Source: Dethiosulfovibrio faecalis
GTDB lineage: Bacteria; Synergistota; Synergistia; Synergistales; Dethiosulfovibrionaceae
DNA: 33,271 bases
Assembly: GCF_021568795.1 (NCBI RefSeq)
Contig: NZ_JAKGUE010000022.1
Location: forward strand, 1-33,271
Reading direction: 5' to 3'
The position numbers and the translations under genes are program-made. Shown here piece by piece: positions 16,872 to 25,245 of the stretch. The stretch's first letter is position 1. Each line of letters opens with the position of its first letter. Below the pieces are notes generated by a model. The model was not told the DNA's origin and made no database searches. It worked only from the letters and a program-made list of their open reading frames with translations.

Positions 16872-16891
16872 CCTACAAAATCGACTTATCG

Positions 16892-18238
16892 CTAGTTCAG
16901 CCCCAATCGGGCCATGGCCTCAGCCAGAGACCTGACCGCCATCACATCCATCCCCTTCGGGGCTTCCTCCTTCTCCCTGGCGCTGACCACGGCGCTTCTG
17001 AATCCCAACCGGGCGGCCTCCCTGAGTCTCTGTCCGGTTCGGCCGACCGGCCTTATCTCGCCTACCAGGCCGACCTCTCCCAAGAGGCAGCAGTCCGACG
17101 GGAGGGCCCTGTCCATGGCGGAAGACGCCAGAGAGAGGGCCAAAGCCAGATCGGCCCCGGGATCCCTGAGGTCCATCCCTCCCGCCACGTTTACGTAGAC
17201 GTCCAATCCGGAGGAGGTTAAACCGCATCTTTTCTGAAGAACCGCCAGAAGCAGATGGAGCTTGTTCACAGAGGTGCCCCTGGCGGTCCGTCTGGGATAG
17301 GCGAAGTTCGTCGATGCCGCGAGAGCCTGAACCTCTGCGACCAAGGCTCGGCTTCCCTCCATCACCACGGTGAGGCCCACTCCCGGAACCGACTGGTCCC
17401 CTCTGTCCCAGTAAAGACCGCTGGGATCGTCGACCGGGGTCAACCCCCTCTCGCCCATCTGGAAAAGCCCGACCTCGTCGGTCCCTCCGTATCTGTTCTT
17501 GGTGGCCCTCAAGGTCCTGTAGGGAGATCCGTCGTCTCCCGAGAATAAAAGGACCGTATCCACCATATGCTCCAGCAACATGGGCCCGGCTATGCGCCCC
17601 TCCTTGGTTATATGGCCGACCAGCACCATCGGAATCCCCTTGGATTTGGCCGTATCTATACACCTCTGAGCAGTTGCCCTGACCTGGCTCGGGGTGCCGG
17701 GCCAGCCTCCCTCTCCGGGATCCTTCATGGCCTGAACGCTGTCTATCACCACTAGACCGTGATCGTTCAGGGACTCCAGAGCCATCTCTACGTCGGCGAT
17801 GCAAAGCAGCTCCAGTCCCTCCGAGTCGGCTCCCAGCCTGGATGCCCTCAGAGCCACCTGGGAAGCGGACTCCTCCCCCGAGACGTACAGCACCTTGGAG
17901 CCCGACCTGGCCAGGTTCCCGCAGACCTGCAGCAACAAAGTGGACTTTCCTATGCCGGGCTGTCCTCCGAGGAGGACTACTCCTCCCTCGACCCAGCCTC
18001 CTCCCATAACCCGGTCCAGCTCCCCTATCCCCGAGGGCAGCCGCTTAGGGGGCTTCAGCCCCAGTATGGACCGTGGAGAAAGGGGGGACGATCCGCTCTT
18101 TCTGGCCTCCGTCGAGATCGGCAGCACCTCGGCCTCGACTGTCCCCCACTCTCCGCAGCCGGGACAGCGCCCCATGGGAGACAGGCTGACGTAGCCGCAC
18201 TCGGAACAGACGTATCTTACCTCGTTCTTCTTCGCCAT
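16892..18238 (-). CDS. radA: DNA repair protein RadA (Sms)
   Basis: This 448-residue RecA-like ATPase drives branch migration during recombination. It has an N-terminal C4 zinc finger (C11, C14, C25, C28), Walker A GGQPGIGKST (91-100), Walker B VVIDSVQ, the RadA-specific KNRYG (247-251; usually KNRFG), and a C-terminal Lon-like domain with DVYVNVAGGMDLRDPGADLA and PVGRTGQRLREAARLGF. Length is typical. The ATG follows GGAGG by 10 bases. It is divergent from the his operon, sharing a compact intergenic region with it. Confidence 0.96.
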   Translation of the reverse strand: MAKKNEVRYVCSECGYVSLSPMGRCPGCGEWGTVEAEVLPISTEARKSGSSPLSPRSILGLKPPKRLPSGIGELDRVMGGGWVEGGVVLLGGQPGIGKSTLLLQVCGNLARSGSKVLYVSGEESASQVALRASRLGADSEGLELLCIADVEMALESLNDHGLVVIDSVQAMKDPGEGGWPGTPSQVRATAQRCIDTAKSKGIPMVLVGHITKEGRIAGPMLLEHMVDTVLLFSGDDGSPYRTLRATKNRYGGTDEVGLFQMGERGLTPVDDPSGLYWDRGDQSVPGVGLTVVMEGSRALVAEVQALAASTNFAYPRRTARGTSVNKLHLLLAVLQKRCGLTSSGLDVYVNVAGGMDLRDPGADLALALSLASSAMDRALPSDCCLLGEVGLVGEIRPVGRTGQRLREAARLGFRSAVVSAREKEEAPKGMDVMAVRSLAEAMARLGLN

Positions 18239-18273
18239 AAAAAAACAGCCTCCGTTTCGACCTTTACCGGATC

Positions 18274-18302
18274 ATTGTACCGTCACAGGCCTGTCCTGAC
18301 CA
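18274..18302 (-). promoter_or_regulatory. radA promoter
   Basis: On the minus strand TGGTCA (18302-18297), a 17-base spacer and TACAAT (18279-18274) lie upstream of radA. The -35 almost touches that of the his operon promoter on the other strand. Confidence 0.5.
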
Positions 18303-18332
18303 CTTTACAGGACGACCTCACGATGGTATGAT
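18293..18332 (+). promoter_or_regulatory. his operon promoter with a centrally placed inverted repeat
   Basis: TTTACA (18304-18309), a 17-base spacer and TATGAT (18327-18332) form a good promoter for hisZ. An inverted repeat GTCCTG-N9-CAGGAC (18293-18313) covers both this -35 and the divergent radA -35, and a palindrome ACAGGCCTGT sits next to it (18285-18294). No T-box, His-rich leader peptide or attenuator was seen in the roughly 45-base leader. Confidence 0.6.
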
Positions 18333-18381
18333 CCCGCACGACACTATATTATCGCTTTAGCATAATAAAGGAGAGATCCCA

Positions 18382-19608
18382 ATGACATCTTCGAGATCGA
18401 TGAGACGGTTACCGGCAGGGTGCAGAAGCACCGGAGGACGCATGGCCATAGCCATGGAGAGATGCCGACATCGATTCATAAGCCTCTTCAACCGACACGG
18501 ATACCGCCTCTTCTGGTCTTCCGGGCTCCAGTTGCTGGAGACCTCCTGGGATCTTCTTCCTCGAACCATAAGGGAGAGCCTTCTGGTCTTGACCTCTCCT
18601 ATGGGAGAACCCTGCTGTCTTCGTTCCGACATCACCCTGGCGGCGGTGAACTATCTGGCGAACCATTACTCCCCTCAGGAACGGCCTCTCAGGATGTGCT
18701 ACGCCGATCGTCTCTACAGAAACCCCGCACCAGGCGGGGACCTGGAGAAATTTCAGATCGGAGCCGAGCTGCTCGGATGGGAGGGAGAGGGTGCCGACGT
18801 GGAGATCCTCTCCCTTCTTTTGGAGGGACTGGACTCTCTGGGGCTGAACGACGGAAAGCTCGTTCTGAGCGACGTCACCCTGGTGGACAGTGCCATGGAC
18901 AAACTGGACGAAGGGCTGAAATCCGACCTGCTGAAGGCCCTTCAGGAAGGATCCTACAGGACCTACTTTAAACTTCTGTCCGGATGCCGATCCACGGGAA
19001 ACAAGCTTCTGGAGGCGCTTCCGGAGCTGAAGGGAGGCCCGGAGGTACTGGACGAGGCCAGAAAACTGACAGGAGCAGAGTCCCTTCGATCCCTGGACAA
19101 CATCAGTGACATCCTCGGAAGGATGGGAAGATCGGACAGAATAACCTTCGATCTGGGATCGATAAGAGAGCTGGACTACTACAGCGGACCGGTTTTCGAC
19201 GTCTACTCCCCCGAGTCGGGAAAATCCCTGGGAGGTGGAGGAAGATACGACGGTCTGCTATGTTCCTACGGCCTTAGCGGACAGGCCATAGGCTTCGGAC
19301 TCGACCTGGAGGAGCTGGCCAAACACTCGATCTACAGAAACCCGGAACCGATAGTGGCCATCAAGGGAGGGGGTTCCCAGCCGGACCTGGTCCTGTCCAG
19401 ATGCTCCGCCTTCCACGACGCCGGGCTGACCACCGAGATAACCTGGAGCGACGACGGAGACTCGGGAATGGCCCGAGCCAAAGCCAAGGGATACTCCTGG
19501 TGGTACGATCCGAAAAACGACACCGTGACCGATATATCCAGGGAAGGCGGAAAGATCGCGAGCCTGGAGGTCTGGTTTCGAAACAGAGAGGAGAAAGGCT
19601 CATGCTGA
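18382..19608 (+). CDS. hisZ: ATP phosphoribosyltransferase regulatory subunit HisZ
   Basis: This 408-residue paralogue of histidyl-tRNA synthetase is needed by short-form HisG for activity and histidine feedback. It has the class II synthetase-like core: FNRHGYRLFWSSGLQLLET, motif 2-like RPLRMCYADRLYRNP, FQIGAELLG, DLGSIRELDYYSGPVFDVY and GGGGRYDGLL. A distinct C-terminal domain (about 318-400) replaces the anticodon-binding domain. First gene of the his operon; the ATG follows AAGGAGAG. It overlaps hisG by 7 bases (ATGCTGA). It is not HisS, because it is joined to a 214-residue HisG and lacks the HisRS-specific C-terminal domain. Confidence 0.92.
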   Translation: MTSSRSMRRLPAGCRSTGGRMAIAMERCRHRFISLFNRHGYRLFWSSGLQLLETSWDLLPRTIRESLLVLTSPMGEPCCLRSDITLAAVNYLANHYSPQERPLRMCYADRLYRNPAPGGDLEKFQIGAELLGWEGEGADVEILSLLLEGLDSLGLNDGKLVLSDVTLVDSAMDKLDEGLKSDLLKALQEGSYRTYFKLLSGCRSTGNKLLEALPELKGGPEVLDEARKLTGAESLRSLDNISDILGRMGRSDRITFDLGSIRELDYYSGPVFDVYSPESGKSLGGGGRYDGLLCSYGLSGQAIGFGLDLEELAKHSIYRNPEPIVAIKGGGSQPDLVLSRCSAFHDAGLTTEITWSDDGDSGMARAKAKGYSWWYDPKNDTVTDISREGGKIASLEVWFRNREEKGSC

Positions 19609-20246
19609 CCATAGCCCTGCCGACGGGACGAGTGATGAAAGAGGCGATAGAACTTCTGAGGGAAGCCGGACTCCCGTCGAAAAAACTGAGCAACCCCGGC
19701 AGAGAACTGGTGATAGAGGAAGATAGAATACGCTACATCCTGGCGAAACCCATGGACGTTCCCCTCTACGTCGACAGAGGCGTGGCGGACCTCGCCCTGG
19801 TGGGAAGCGACGTGATGTGGGAATCGGGAGCCAGACTGGTGGAGCTTCTGGACACAGGTATGGGGCGATGCTCCCTCCAGGTGGCGGGACCTCCCGAGCT
19901 CGGCGAGAGGTTTCGCTGCCACCGATCGGAGCTCATGTGGCTCAGAGTCGCCAGCAAGTACCCAAGGATAGCCGACGACCACTTCTCAAGAAGAGGCGTC
20001 CAGGTGGAGATAGTCCATCTGAACGGATCGATAGAACTGGCCCCCATGCTCGGCATGACCGACTGCATACTGGACATCGTCCAGACCGGAACGACCCTCA
20101 AGGCCAACGGCCTGGTTACACTGGAAAAGGTGGCTTCCGTGTCCCTCCGGCTGGTGGCCAGCAGGAAAAGCGCATCCCTCAGATGGGACGGTATAAAGCC
20201 GGTGCTGGAGAATATGAAGGGACTGGTAGGGGAGGTGGTGGCATGA
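19602..20246 (+). CDS. hisG: ATP phosphoribosyltransferase catalytic subunit, short form HisG
   Basis: This 214-residue enzyme condenses ATP with PRPP, the first step of histidine synthesis. It shows LPTGRVMKEAIELLREAG, DVPLYVDRGVADLALVGSDV, HLNGSIELAPMLGMTDCILD and DIVQTGTTLKANGL, the last being the PRPP-binding loop. It ends there without the C-terminal regulatory domain of long HisG, so it depends on HisZ encoded just upstream. The start ATG lies within the last codons of hisZ. Its TGA overlaps the hisB start (ATGA). Confidence 0.95.
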   Translation: MLTIALPTGRVMKEAIELLREAGLPSKKLSNPGRELVIEEDRIRYILAKPMDVPLYVDRGVADLALVGSDVMWESGARLVELLDTGMGRCSLQVAGPPELGERFRCHRSELMWLRVASKYPRIADDHFSRRGVQVEIVHLNGSIELAPMLGMTDCILDIVQTGTTLKANGLVTLEKVASVSLRLVASRKSASLRWDGIKPVLENMKGLVGEVVA

Positions 20247-20812
20247 TAACCCTTAAGAGGGAGACCAAGGAGACCTCCATATGTCTGTCTCTGGAAATCT
20301 CCTCCGAGGAAAGGTCCGTCGACATAGACACGGGATGCGGCTTTATGGACCATATGCTGACCCTGATGGCCTTCCACGGCGGGATGAGCCTTAAGATATC
20401 CGCCAGGGGAGACGACGTCGACGACCACCATCTGACGGAGGACCTCGCCATAGTCCTGGGATCCGCCCTGCTGAAGTCTCTAGAGGGCCGCAAATACGAA
20501 AGATACGGATGGTGCGCCCTGCCGATGGACGGATCTCTGGCACTGGTGGCGGTGGACCTGAGCGGCAGAGGAAGCCTCACCATGGAAGCCCCGTTTCCCA
20601 CGGAGAAATGCGGCACCTTCGACCTGGAGCTGATACAGGAGTTCTGGAGGGCCTTCTCCAGGGAGGCCAGGGCCACTGTGCACGTAAAGGCCCTGGCGGT
20701 GGACAACTCACACCACCTCGCGGAGGCCATCTTCAAAGGTGCGGGACGAGCCCTCGGCCAGGCCCTGGCCGAATCGGGCGACCTGAACTCCACCAAGGGG
20801 ATGCTGCTGTGA
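20243..20812 (+). CDS. hisB: Imidazoleglycerol-phosphate dehydratase
   Basis: This 189-residue monofunctional HisB converts IGP to imidazole-acetol phosphate. The manganese-binding motifs are present: FMDHMLTLMAFHGG, DDHHLTEDLAI and VDNSHHLAEAIFKGAGRAL. There is no fused histidinol-phosphatase domain, so that activity must be encoded elsewhere. Start ATG overlaps the hisG stop (ATGA); stop overlaps the GTG of hisH. Confidence 0.95.
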   Translation: MITLKRETKETSICLSLEISSEERSVDIDTGCGFMDHMLTLMAFHGGMSLKISARGDDVDDHHLTEDLAIVLGSALLKSLEGRKYERYGWCALPMDGSLALVAVDLSGRGSLTMEAPFPTEKCGTFDLELIQEFWRAFSREARATVHVKALAVDNSHHLAEAIFKGAGRALGQALAESGDLNSTKGMLL

Positions 20813-21411
20813 GACAGGTGGGCATAGTGGAATACGGCGCCGGGAACCTGGGCAACGTGATGAGGGCCCTTAGAAGGCTCGGCAGATTCGGCGTGCTGCT
20901 CGATTCCCCCGACGAGATCCCCGAATCCGTATCCACCATCGTTCTGCCCGGAGTCGGGGCCTTCGGACCGGCGATGAATTCTCTGAGGGAAAAAGGCTGG
21001 GACCAAGCCCTTGCCGAATGGGCCGATAGAGGAAGACCCCTCCTCGGAATATGTCTCGGAATGCAGCTCTTCGCCGAGGGAAGCGACGAAAACGGAAGTC
21101 ACCGAGGCCTGGGGCTCATAGATGGAAAATCGGAAAAACTGGACATGACCCCTCTACCCCACATGGGATGGAACGACATCTCCACGGAGGACCCCATACT
21201 CAAGCCCTTCGACGGCAGCTACCTTTACTTCGTCCACAGCTACGGCCTTAAAAGCTCAAAGGACCGGGCAGCCACGACCGAGGCGGGAAACGTCGCCTTC
21301 GTCTCCGCCGTAAGGAAAGGCTCCGTCATGGGGCTTCAGTTTCACCCGGAACGAAGCGGCGACGTGGGACACGCCATGCTGGACCGAATACTGGAGGAAC
21401 TAGGCCGATGA
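20809..21411 (+). CDS. hisH: Imidazole glycerol phosphate synthase glutaminase subunit HisH
   Basis: This 200-residue class I glutamine amidotransferase feeds ammonia to HisF. The catalytic nucleophile is C82 in LLGICLGMQLF; the partner His and Glu are H179 and E181 in QFHPERS. The N-terminus IVEYGAGNLGNV is the usual HisH start. The start is GTG at 20809, overlapping the hisB stop as GTGA. The stop overlaps the hisA ATG (ATGA). Confidence 0.95.
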   Translation: MRQVGIVEYGAGNLGNVMRALRRLGRFGVLLDSPDEIPESVSTIVLPGVGAFGPAMNSLREKGWDQALAEWADRGRPLLGICLGMQLFAEGSDENGSHRGLGLIDGKSEKLDMTPLPHMGWNDISTEDPILKPFDGSYLYFVHSYGLKSSKDRAATTEAGNVAFVSAVRKGSVMGLQFHPERSGDVGHAMLDRILEELGR

Positions 21412-22127
21412 ATAAAATCGAGATATACCCAGCCATAGACCTATACGGCCGAAAGATCGTCAGATTGACCGGAGGAAACTTCGAAAAGATAAAGGAATAC
21501 GGAGACGACCCGGTGGAAACCGCCCTATCCTTCGCAGAGGCGGGAGCCCGTTGGATACACCTTATAGATCTGGAGGGAGCGGGAAAAGGCTCTCCGGTCC
21601 ACCTGAAAGAGCTGGAAAAGGTGGCAGCCTCCACCGGCCTGCCGGTTCAATACGGAGGGGGACTGAGAACGGAGGAGGACGTAGCCCTCGCACTCGCCTC
21701 CGGAGCGAAAAGGGTATATCTGGGAAGCCTGCTGTTCAAGGGCTCGCCGAGTACCCTCTGGGAAAGGTTCGGCAACGCCATCGTGCCCTCGGTAGACGTC
21801 AAAAACGGAACCGTGGCTCTGTCAGGATGGACCGAGGTAACCCAACTCCCTCCGGAGAAAGCTATAACGGAACTCCTCCGTATCGGCTACTCCACCTTTC
21901 TGGTCACGTCGGTATCCAGAGACGGCACCGCCGCCGGACCGGACCTGAAGCTCTACGAAAAACTGAGAAAAACGGATGGACAGATCCTGGCGGCGGGAGG
22001 CATAAGGGACAAAAAAGACCTGTCCGACCTGGCGAAGATCGGAGTATCCGGAGCCGTGCTCGGCAAAAGCATCTACGAAGGCACGGTAGATCTCCGAGAG
22101 GCCGTCGAGGAGTTCGGGATATGCTGA
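21408..22127 (+). CDS. hisA: ProFAR isomerase HisA
   Basis: This 239-residue beta-alpha barrel isomerises the ProFAR aminoaldose to PRFAR. The two catalytic aspartates are D11 (YPAIDLYGRK) and D130 (VPSVDVKNG), with phosphate-binding loops QYGGGLRTEED and LAAGGIRDKKDL. It is homologous to HisF encoded next. Its TGA lies inside the hisF start (ATGCTGA). Confidence 0.95.
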   Translation: MNKIEIYPAIDLYGRKIVRLTGGNFEKIKEYGDDPVETALSFAEAGARWIHLIDLEGAGKGSPVHLKELEKVAASTGLPVQYGGGLRTEEDVALALASGAKRVYLGSLLFKGSPSTLWERFGNAIVPSVDVKNGTVALSGWTEVTQLPPEKAITELLRIGYSTFLVTSVSRDGTAAGPDLKLYEKLRKTDGQILAAGGIRDKKDLSDLAKIGVSGAVLGKSIYEGTVDLREAVEEFGIC

Positions 22128-22873
22128 CAAAGAGGATAATACCCTGCCTGGACGTCAAGAACGGACGGGTGGTAAAGGGAATAAACTTCGTAAACCTGAA
22201 GGACGCCGGGGATCCGGCGGAGCTGGCGGGGCTCTACTCCTCCGAGGGAGCGGACGAGCTTGTCCTGCTCGACATAAGCGCATCGGAGGAAAGGAGGACC
22301 ACCATGGCCGAATGGGTGAAAGCCGTGGCGGATCGCCTGACCATTCCCTTCACCGTCGGAGGAGGAATCTCCTCGACGGAACAGGCCAGAGAGATAATAG
22401 CCCTCGGAGCGGACAAGATCTCCCTGAACACCGCCGCGGTAAAAGATCCCTCTCTGATAGAGAGATGTTCGAGACTGCTGGGGAGCCAGGCCGTGGTGGT
22501 GGCGGTGGACGTCAAGAGGGAAAACGACCGCTGGGCCGTCTACATACAGGGAGGCGCGAAAAAAACCGACCTGGACGGACTGGAATGGGTAGAAAAAGTC
22601 CAGAAACTGGGCTGCGGCGAGATACTCCTGACATCGATGGACGGAGACGGAACGGAGGCGGGCTACGACCTCGAGCTTCTGAGACGGGTATCCCTGGAAA
22701 CCACCGTCCCGGTGATAGCCTCGGGAGGAGCGGGAAAGGAAGAACACATACTTCAGGCATTTCGAGCCGGAGCGGACGCAGCCCTGGCAGCGTCCATCTT
22801 CCACTACGGCAAGCTGAGAATAGGACAGGTAAAAGACTACCTCGCCGGGGCGAAAATCCCGGTCAGGATATGA
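22121..22873 (+). CDS. hisF: Imidazole glycerol phosphate synthase cyclase subunit HisF
   Basis: This 250-residue barrel uses ammonia from HisH to turn PRFAR into IGP and AICAR. Catalytic D11 (IIPCLDVKNGRVVKG) and D130 (VVAVDVKREN) are present, as are FTVGGGISS and ASGGAGKEEH phosphate loops and LTSMDGDGTEAGYD. Length is typical (250-258). The start lies in the last codons of hisA. Confidence 0.96.
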   Translation: MLTKRIIPCLDVKNGRVVKGINFVNLKDAGDPAELAGLYSSEGADELVLLDISASEERRTTMAEWVKAVADRLTIPFTVGGGISSTEQAREIIALGADKISLNTAAVKDPSLIERCSRLLGSQAVVVAVDVKRENDRWAVYIQGGAKKTDLDGLEWVEKVQKLGCGEILLTSMDGDGTEAGYDLELLRRVSLETTVPVIASGGAGKEEHILQAFRAGADAALAASIFHYGKLRIGQVKDYLAGAKIPVRI

Positions 22874-22886
22874 GAGGACGGTGCAG

Positions 22887-23504
22887 ATGAAACCGGAAGA
22901 CATAAAATACGGCCCCGACGGCCTGGTGCCGGTGGTGATACAGGACGCCGACAGCGGAGAGGTCCTCATGCTGGCCTACGGAAACGAGGAGTCAATGAGG
23001 CTGACCCTGGAGAGAGGCGAGATGGTATTCTACAGTCGATCCAGAAAAGAGATATGGCACAAGGGGATGACAAGCGGCAACAGGCTGCCTCTGGCATCGT
23101 TGCAGATAGACTGCGACTGCGACGCAGTCCTTGCCAGAGTGCGTCCCATGGGACCGGCGTGCCACACAGGAGAGACCAGCTGCTTCTATCGCTTCATCCA
23201 TGGGAACGACGACGACTCTCCCGTTTTTCTGGGCCGTCTGTGGGCTTACCTGAAGAAGAGATCCCAGGACTCGACGGAGGAAAGCTACACGGCCAGACTG
23301 ATCGCCGGGCCCAAGAGCCGGGTCGCCCAGAAGATCGGAGAGGAAGGGGTGGAGACGGCCCTGGCGATAGCCACCGAGGACAGGGGACAGACTGTCTACG
23401 AGGCGGCGGACCTAGTCTACCACCTGCTGGTGGGGCTATTGGCTTCGGACCTGTCTCCGGGAGAGATATGGAGAGAGCTGAAAAAAAGACATAAAAGCGG
23501 ATAG
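22887..23504 (+). CDS. hisI: Bifunctional PR-AMP cyclohydrolase / PR-ATP pyrophosphohydrolase HisIE
   Basis: This 205-residue fusion catalyses steps two and three of histidine synthesis. The HisI half (1-110) has the metal site DCDCDA (75-80) with C92 and C99. The HisE half (about 112-205) has the SYTARLIAGPKSRVAQKIGEEGVE and EAADLVYHLLVGL helices typical of MazG-like pyrophosphatases. ATG at 22887 is preferred over the GTG at 22881, because GAGAGGACGG gives better spacing. It is separated from hisF by 13 bases, the only gap in the operon. The stop overlaps the left arm of the terminator. Confidence 0.95.
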   Translation: MKPEDIKYGPDGLVPVVIQDADSGEVLMLAYGNEESMRLTLERGEMVFYSRSRKEIWHKGMTSGNRLPLASLQIDCDCDAVLARVRPMGPACHTGETSCFYRFIHGNDDDSPVFLGRLWAYLKKRSQDSTEESYTARLIAGPKSRVAQKIGEEGVETALAIATEDRGQTVYEAADLVYHLLVGLLASDLSPGEIWRELKKRHKSG

Positions 23505-23546
23505 ATAAGAAAGGGGCCCCCGAGTGGACGCCCCTTTTATCTATCC
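23499..23546. terminator. Bidirectional terminator between the his operon and the binding-protein operon
   Basis: A long hairpin with a 17-bp stem (one 2-base bulge) has core AAAGGGGC / GCCCCTTTT and outer arms GGATAGATAA / TTATCTATCC. A-tract and T-tract flank the GC core on both strands, so it can serve hisIE (plus) and the convergent gene ending at 23552 (minus). Confidence 0.8.
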
Positions 23547-23551
23547 CGACA

Positions 23552-24751
23552 TCAGCGTTCGTCTTTAGGGGTTCCGAAGTAATAGCCGGCTCCGGACTCG
23601 GAAAGAAACAACATCTCCCCCTGAACCCATTTTCCTCCCTTGGCCCTCACTACCGCCACCTTCTTCACAGAAGGACGATGGGTAACGGGGTTTATCTCCA
23701 AGCTCTCCGACCCTAGAGGAATCCCCTTGGTGGACGCCATGACCTTGGCCAGATGTTCGGAATCGGCCTTCTCCGCGTCTCTAAGCCCCTGGAATACCCA
23801 CTGACAGCAGGCATAGGCCTTGGCCGCCAGAGGGCTGTCCGGAACCCGAACCCTGGTGGCGTCCCAGACGTCTGTCTTGAGGGTCTTGATAGCCTTATCC
23901 GACCTCAAAGGAAGGTCCTGATCGGCGGTCATTATCCCCTCCAAACCGACGATACCGTCCAGAGAGACCCCACCGGACCATACCGGGACGGATCCGTCCA
24001 GCACCCTCAACTGCCTGTAGAACTCCCTGGCTGCCATGTCGGTCATCCAGACCACTACCATATCGGATCCGAAGCCCAGCATCTCCTGAGCCATCATGGA
24101 AAACGAATCGGTGCCCCCTCCGGCAACCCAGAAAACCTGGGAATTGAGCCCTCCCTCTCTAAGACCTCTGGAGACGGCTCTGGCTCCTCTGGAAAGATAC
24201 TCGGCCAGACGATCGGATAAAAGTCCCACCTCGCTTGCGGGAGGAAGGATGGATACGGCGGTCTCGACGGCGGCCCTTGTCACGTAAGAATCGTGAAGGT
24301 CAAGGGCAAAAAGCCCGGCCTTTACGACCTCCTTTTCGTCTCTCAAGGCGGTAGAGGAATCGTCCGCCAGGAGCAGCACCGGGTCTCCCTGTCGCCACGA
24401 ATCGGCCAGCACACGGTTGACCCTCTCGTCGGCAAAGGATACGACAGCCAGAAAGCCCTCTTTCCTCCAACGAGCCATGTCGGAGGAATCGAACACGTCG
24501 CCCGACTCCAGGCGGAAGAATACGTCGTGTTCCTTTATCCCCTCGATGCTGTCGTTTACAAGCCCTTGAGCGTATTCCACCACGGGAGCCACAGACAGAC
24601 CGGAAGGGCTATCCCAGCCGTCGGAAGGCGGGATCACCGCGATCGGCCAGGCCCATCCCTCCTCCACCGAGCGGGGAACCTCGGTCGCCGTCGACGACAG
24701 TGCCGTCAGCAAAAGGAGAAAAAGGGCCAATCCCAAACTTCGGAAACTCAC
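23552..24751 (-). CDS. Periplasmic-binding-protein (type I) like secreted protein, no transporter partner
   Basis: This 399-residue protein has a cleavable signal peptide (hydrophobic 5-20, likely cut after LSSTA) and no lipobox cysteine. It resembles type I periplasmic ligand-binding proteins of the branched-chain amino acid ABC family: a first lobe with [31 protein letters not shown] and [10 protein letters not shown], and a second with [23 protein letters not shown] and [20 protein letters not shown]. It ends in [13 protein letters not shown]. No permease or ATPase gene is near. It may be a stand-alone binding or sensing protein, or work with a transporter elsewhere. The GTG start overlaps the stop of the adenosine-specific kinase gene (GTGA). 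The ligand cannot be read from sequence. Confidence 0.65.
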   Translation of the reverse strand: MSFRSLGLALFLLLLTALSSTATEVPRSVEEGWAWPIAVIPPSDGWDSPSGLSVAPVVEYAQGLVNDSIEGIKEHDVFFRLESGDVFDSSDMARWRKEGFLAVVSFADERVNRVLADSWRQGDPVLLLADDSSTALRDEKEVVKAGLFALDLHDSYVTRAAVETAVSILPPASEVGLLSDRLAEYLSRGARAVSRGLREGGLNSQVFWVAGGGTDSFSMMAQEMLGFGSDMVVVWMTDMAAREFYRQLRVLDGSVPVWSGGVSLDGIVGLEGIMTADQDLPLRSDKAIKTLKTDVWDATRVRVPDSPLAAKAYACCQWVFQGLRDAEKADSEHLAKVMASTKGIPLGSESLEINPVTHRPSVKKVAVVRAKGGKWVQGEMLFLSESGAGYYFGTPKDER

Positions 24752-25245
24752 CGTTTATATCCTATTATGTCTCTGAGAAGGCTCTTTCTGGCCGCTACGT
24801 CGTTCCCGGACTCGATCCCCTTGGGAACGAAGCCGTCCACGACGCCGACCACCCCTCTGCCCTGCTCCGTCTCCGCGATCAAAACCTGAATCGGATTCGC
24901 CGTGGCGGCGAAAATCCGGCACACCTCCTGACACCCTTTTATACGGTCCAACACGTTTATGGGATAGCCGTTTCTCAAAAGGACGACGAAACTATGACCA
25001 GCAGCGATCTTTCCGGCGTTCTCAACCGCCGTCTCGACCAGGTCGGGAGTGTTGCCGTCCTTTCGAATGAGACAATCTCCCGAGGCCTCGCAGAAAGCGA
25101 TGCCGAATTCCAGCGAGGGCGACGAGGTCACAAGAGCCTCGTAAAGGTCCTCTACGGTCTTTATGAAATGGCTCTGTCCCAACACTATGTTGCAGTTCTC
25201 CGGAATGACCATATCCTCGACGCACCATCTCGAAATCTCAGCCAT
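24748..25245 (-). CDS. Adenosine-specific kinase family protein
   Basis: This 165-residue protein has the strongly conserved stretches of the small family first described from archaea: [77 protein letters not shown] and [16 protein letters not shown]. Family members are annotated as adenosine-specific kinases on structural and limited biochemical grounds; the physiological role is poorly known. The fold is unlike ribokinase-type adenosine kinase. A strong GGAGGAG site precedes the ATG. The HAD gene stop lies inside its start (ATGGCTGA), and its own stop overlaps the next GTG. A cytoplasmic protein is expected, as there is no signal peptide. Confidence 0.85.
   Translation of the reverse strand: MAEISRWCVEDMVIPENCNIVLGQSHFIKTVEDLYEALVTSSPSLEFGIAFCEASGDCLIRKDGNTPDLVETAVENAGKIAAGHSFVVLLRNGYPINVLDRIKGCQEVCRIFAATANPIQVLIAETEQGRGVVGVVDGFVPKGIESGNDVAARKSLLRDIIGYKR

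Noticed and set aside
16826-16891. T-box leader upstream of leuS
   Set aside because: The leader is only 66 bases with no specifier stem, T-box sequence or terminator.
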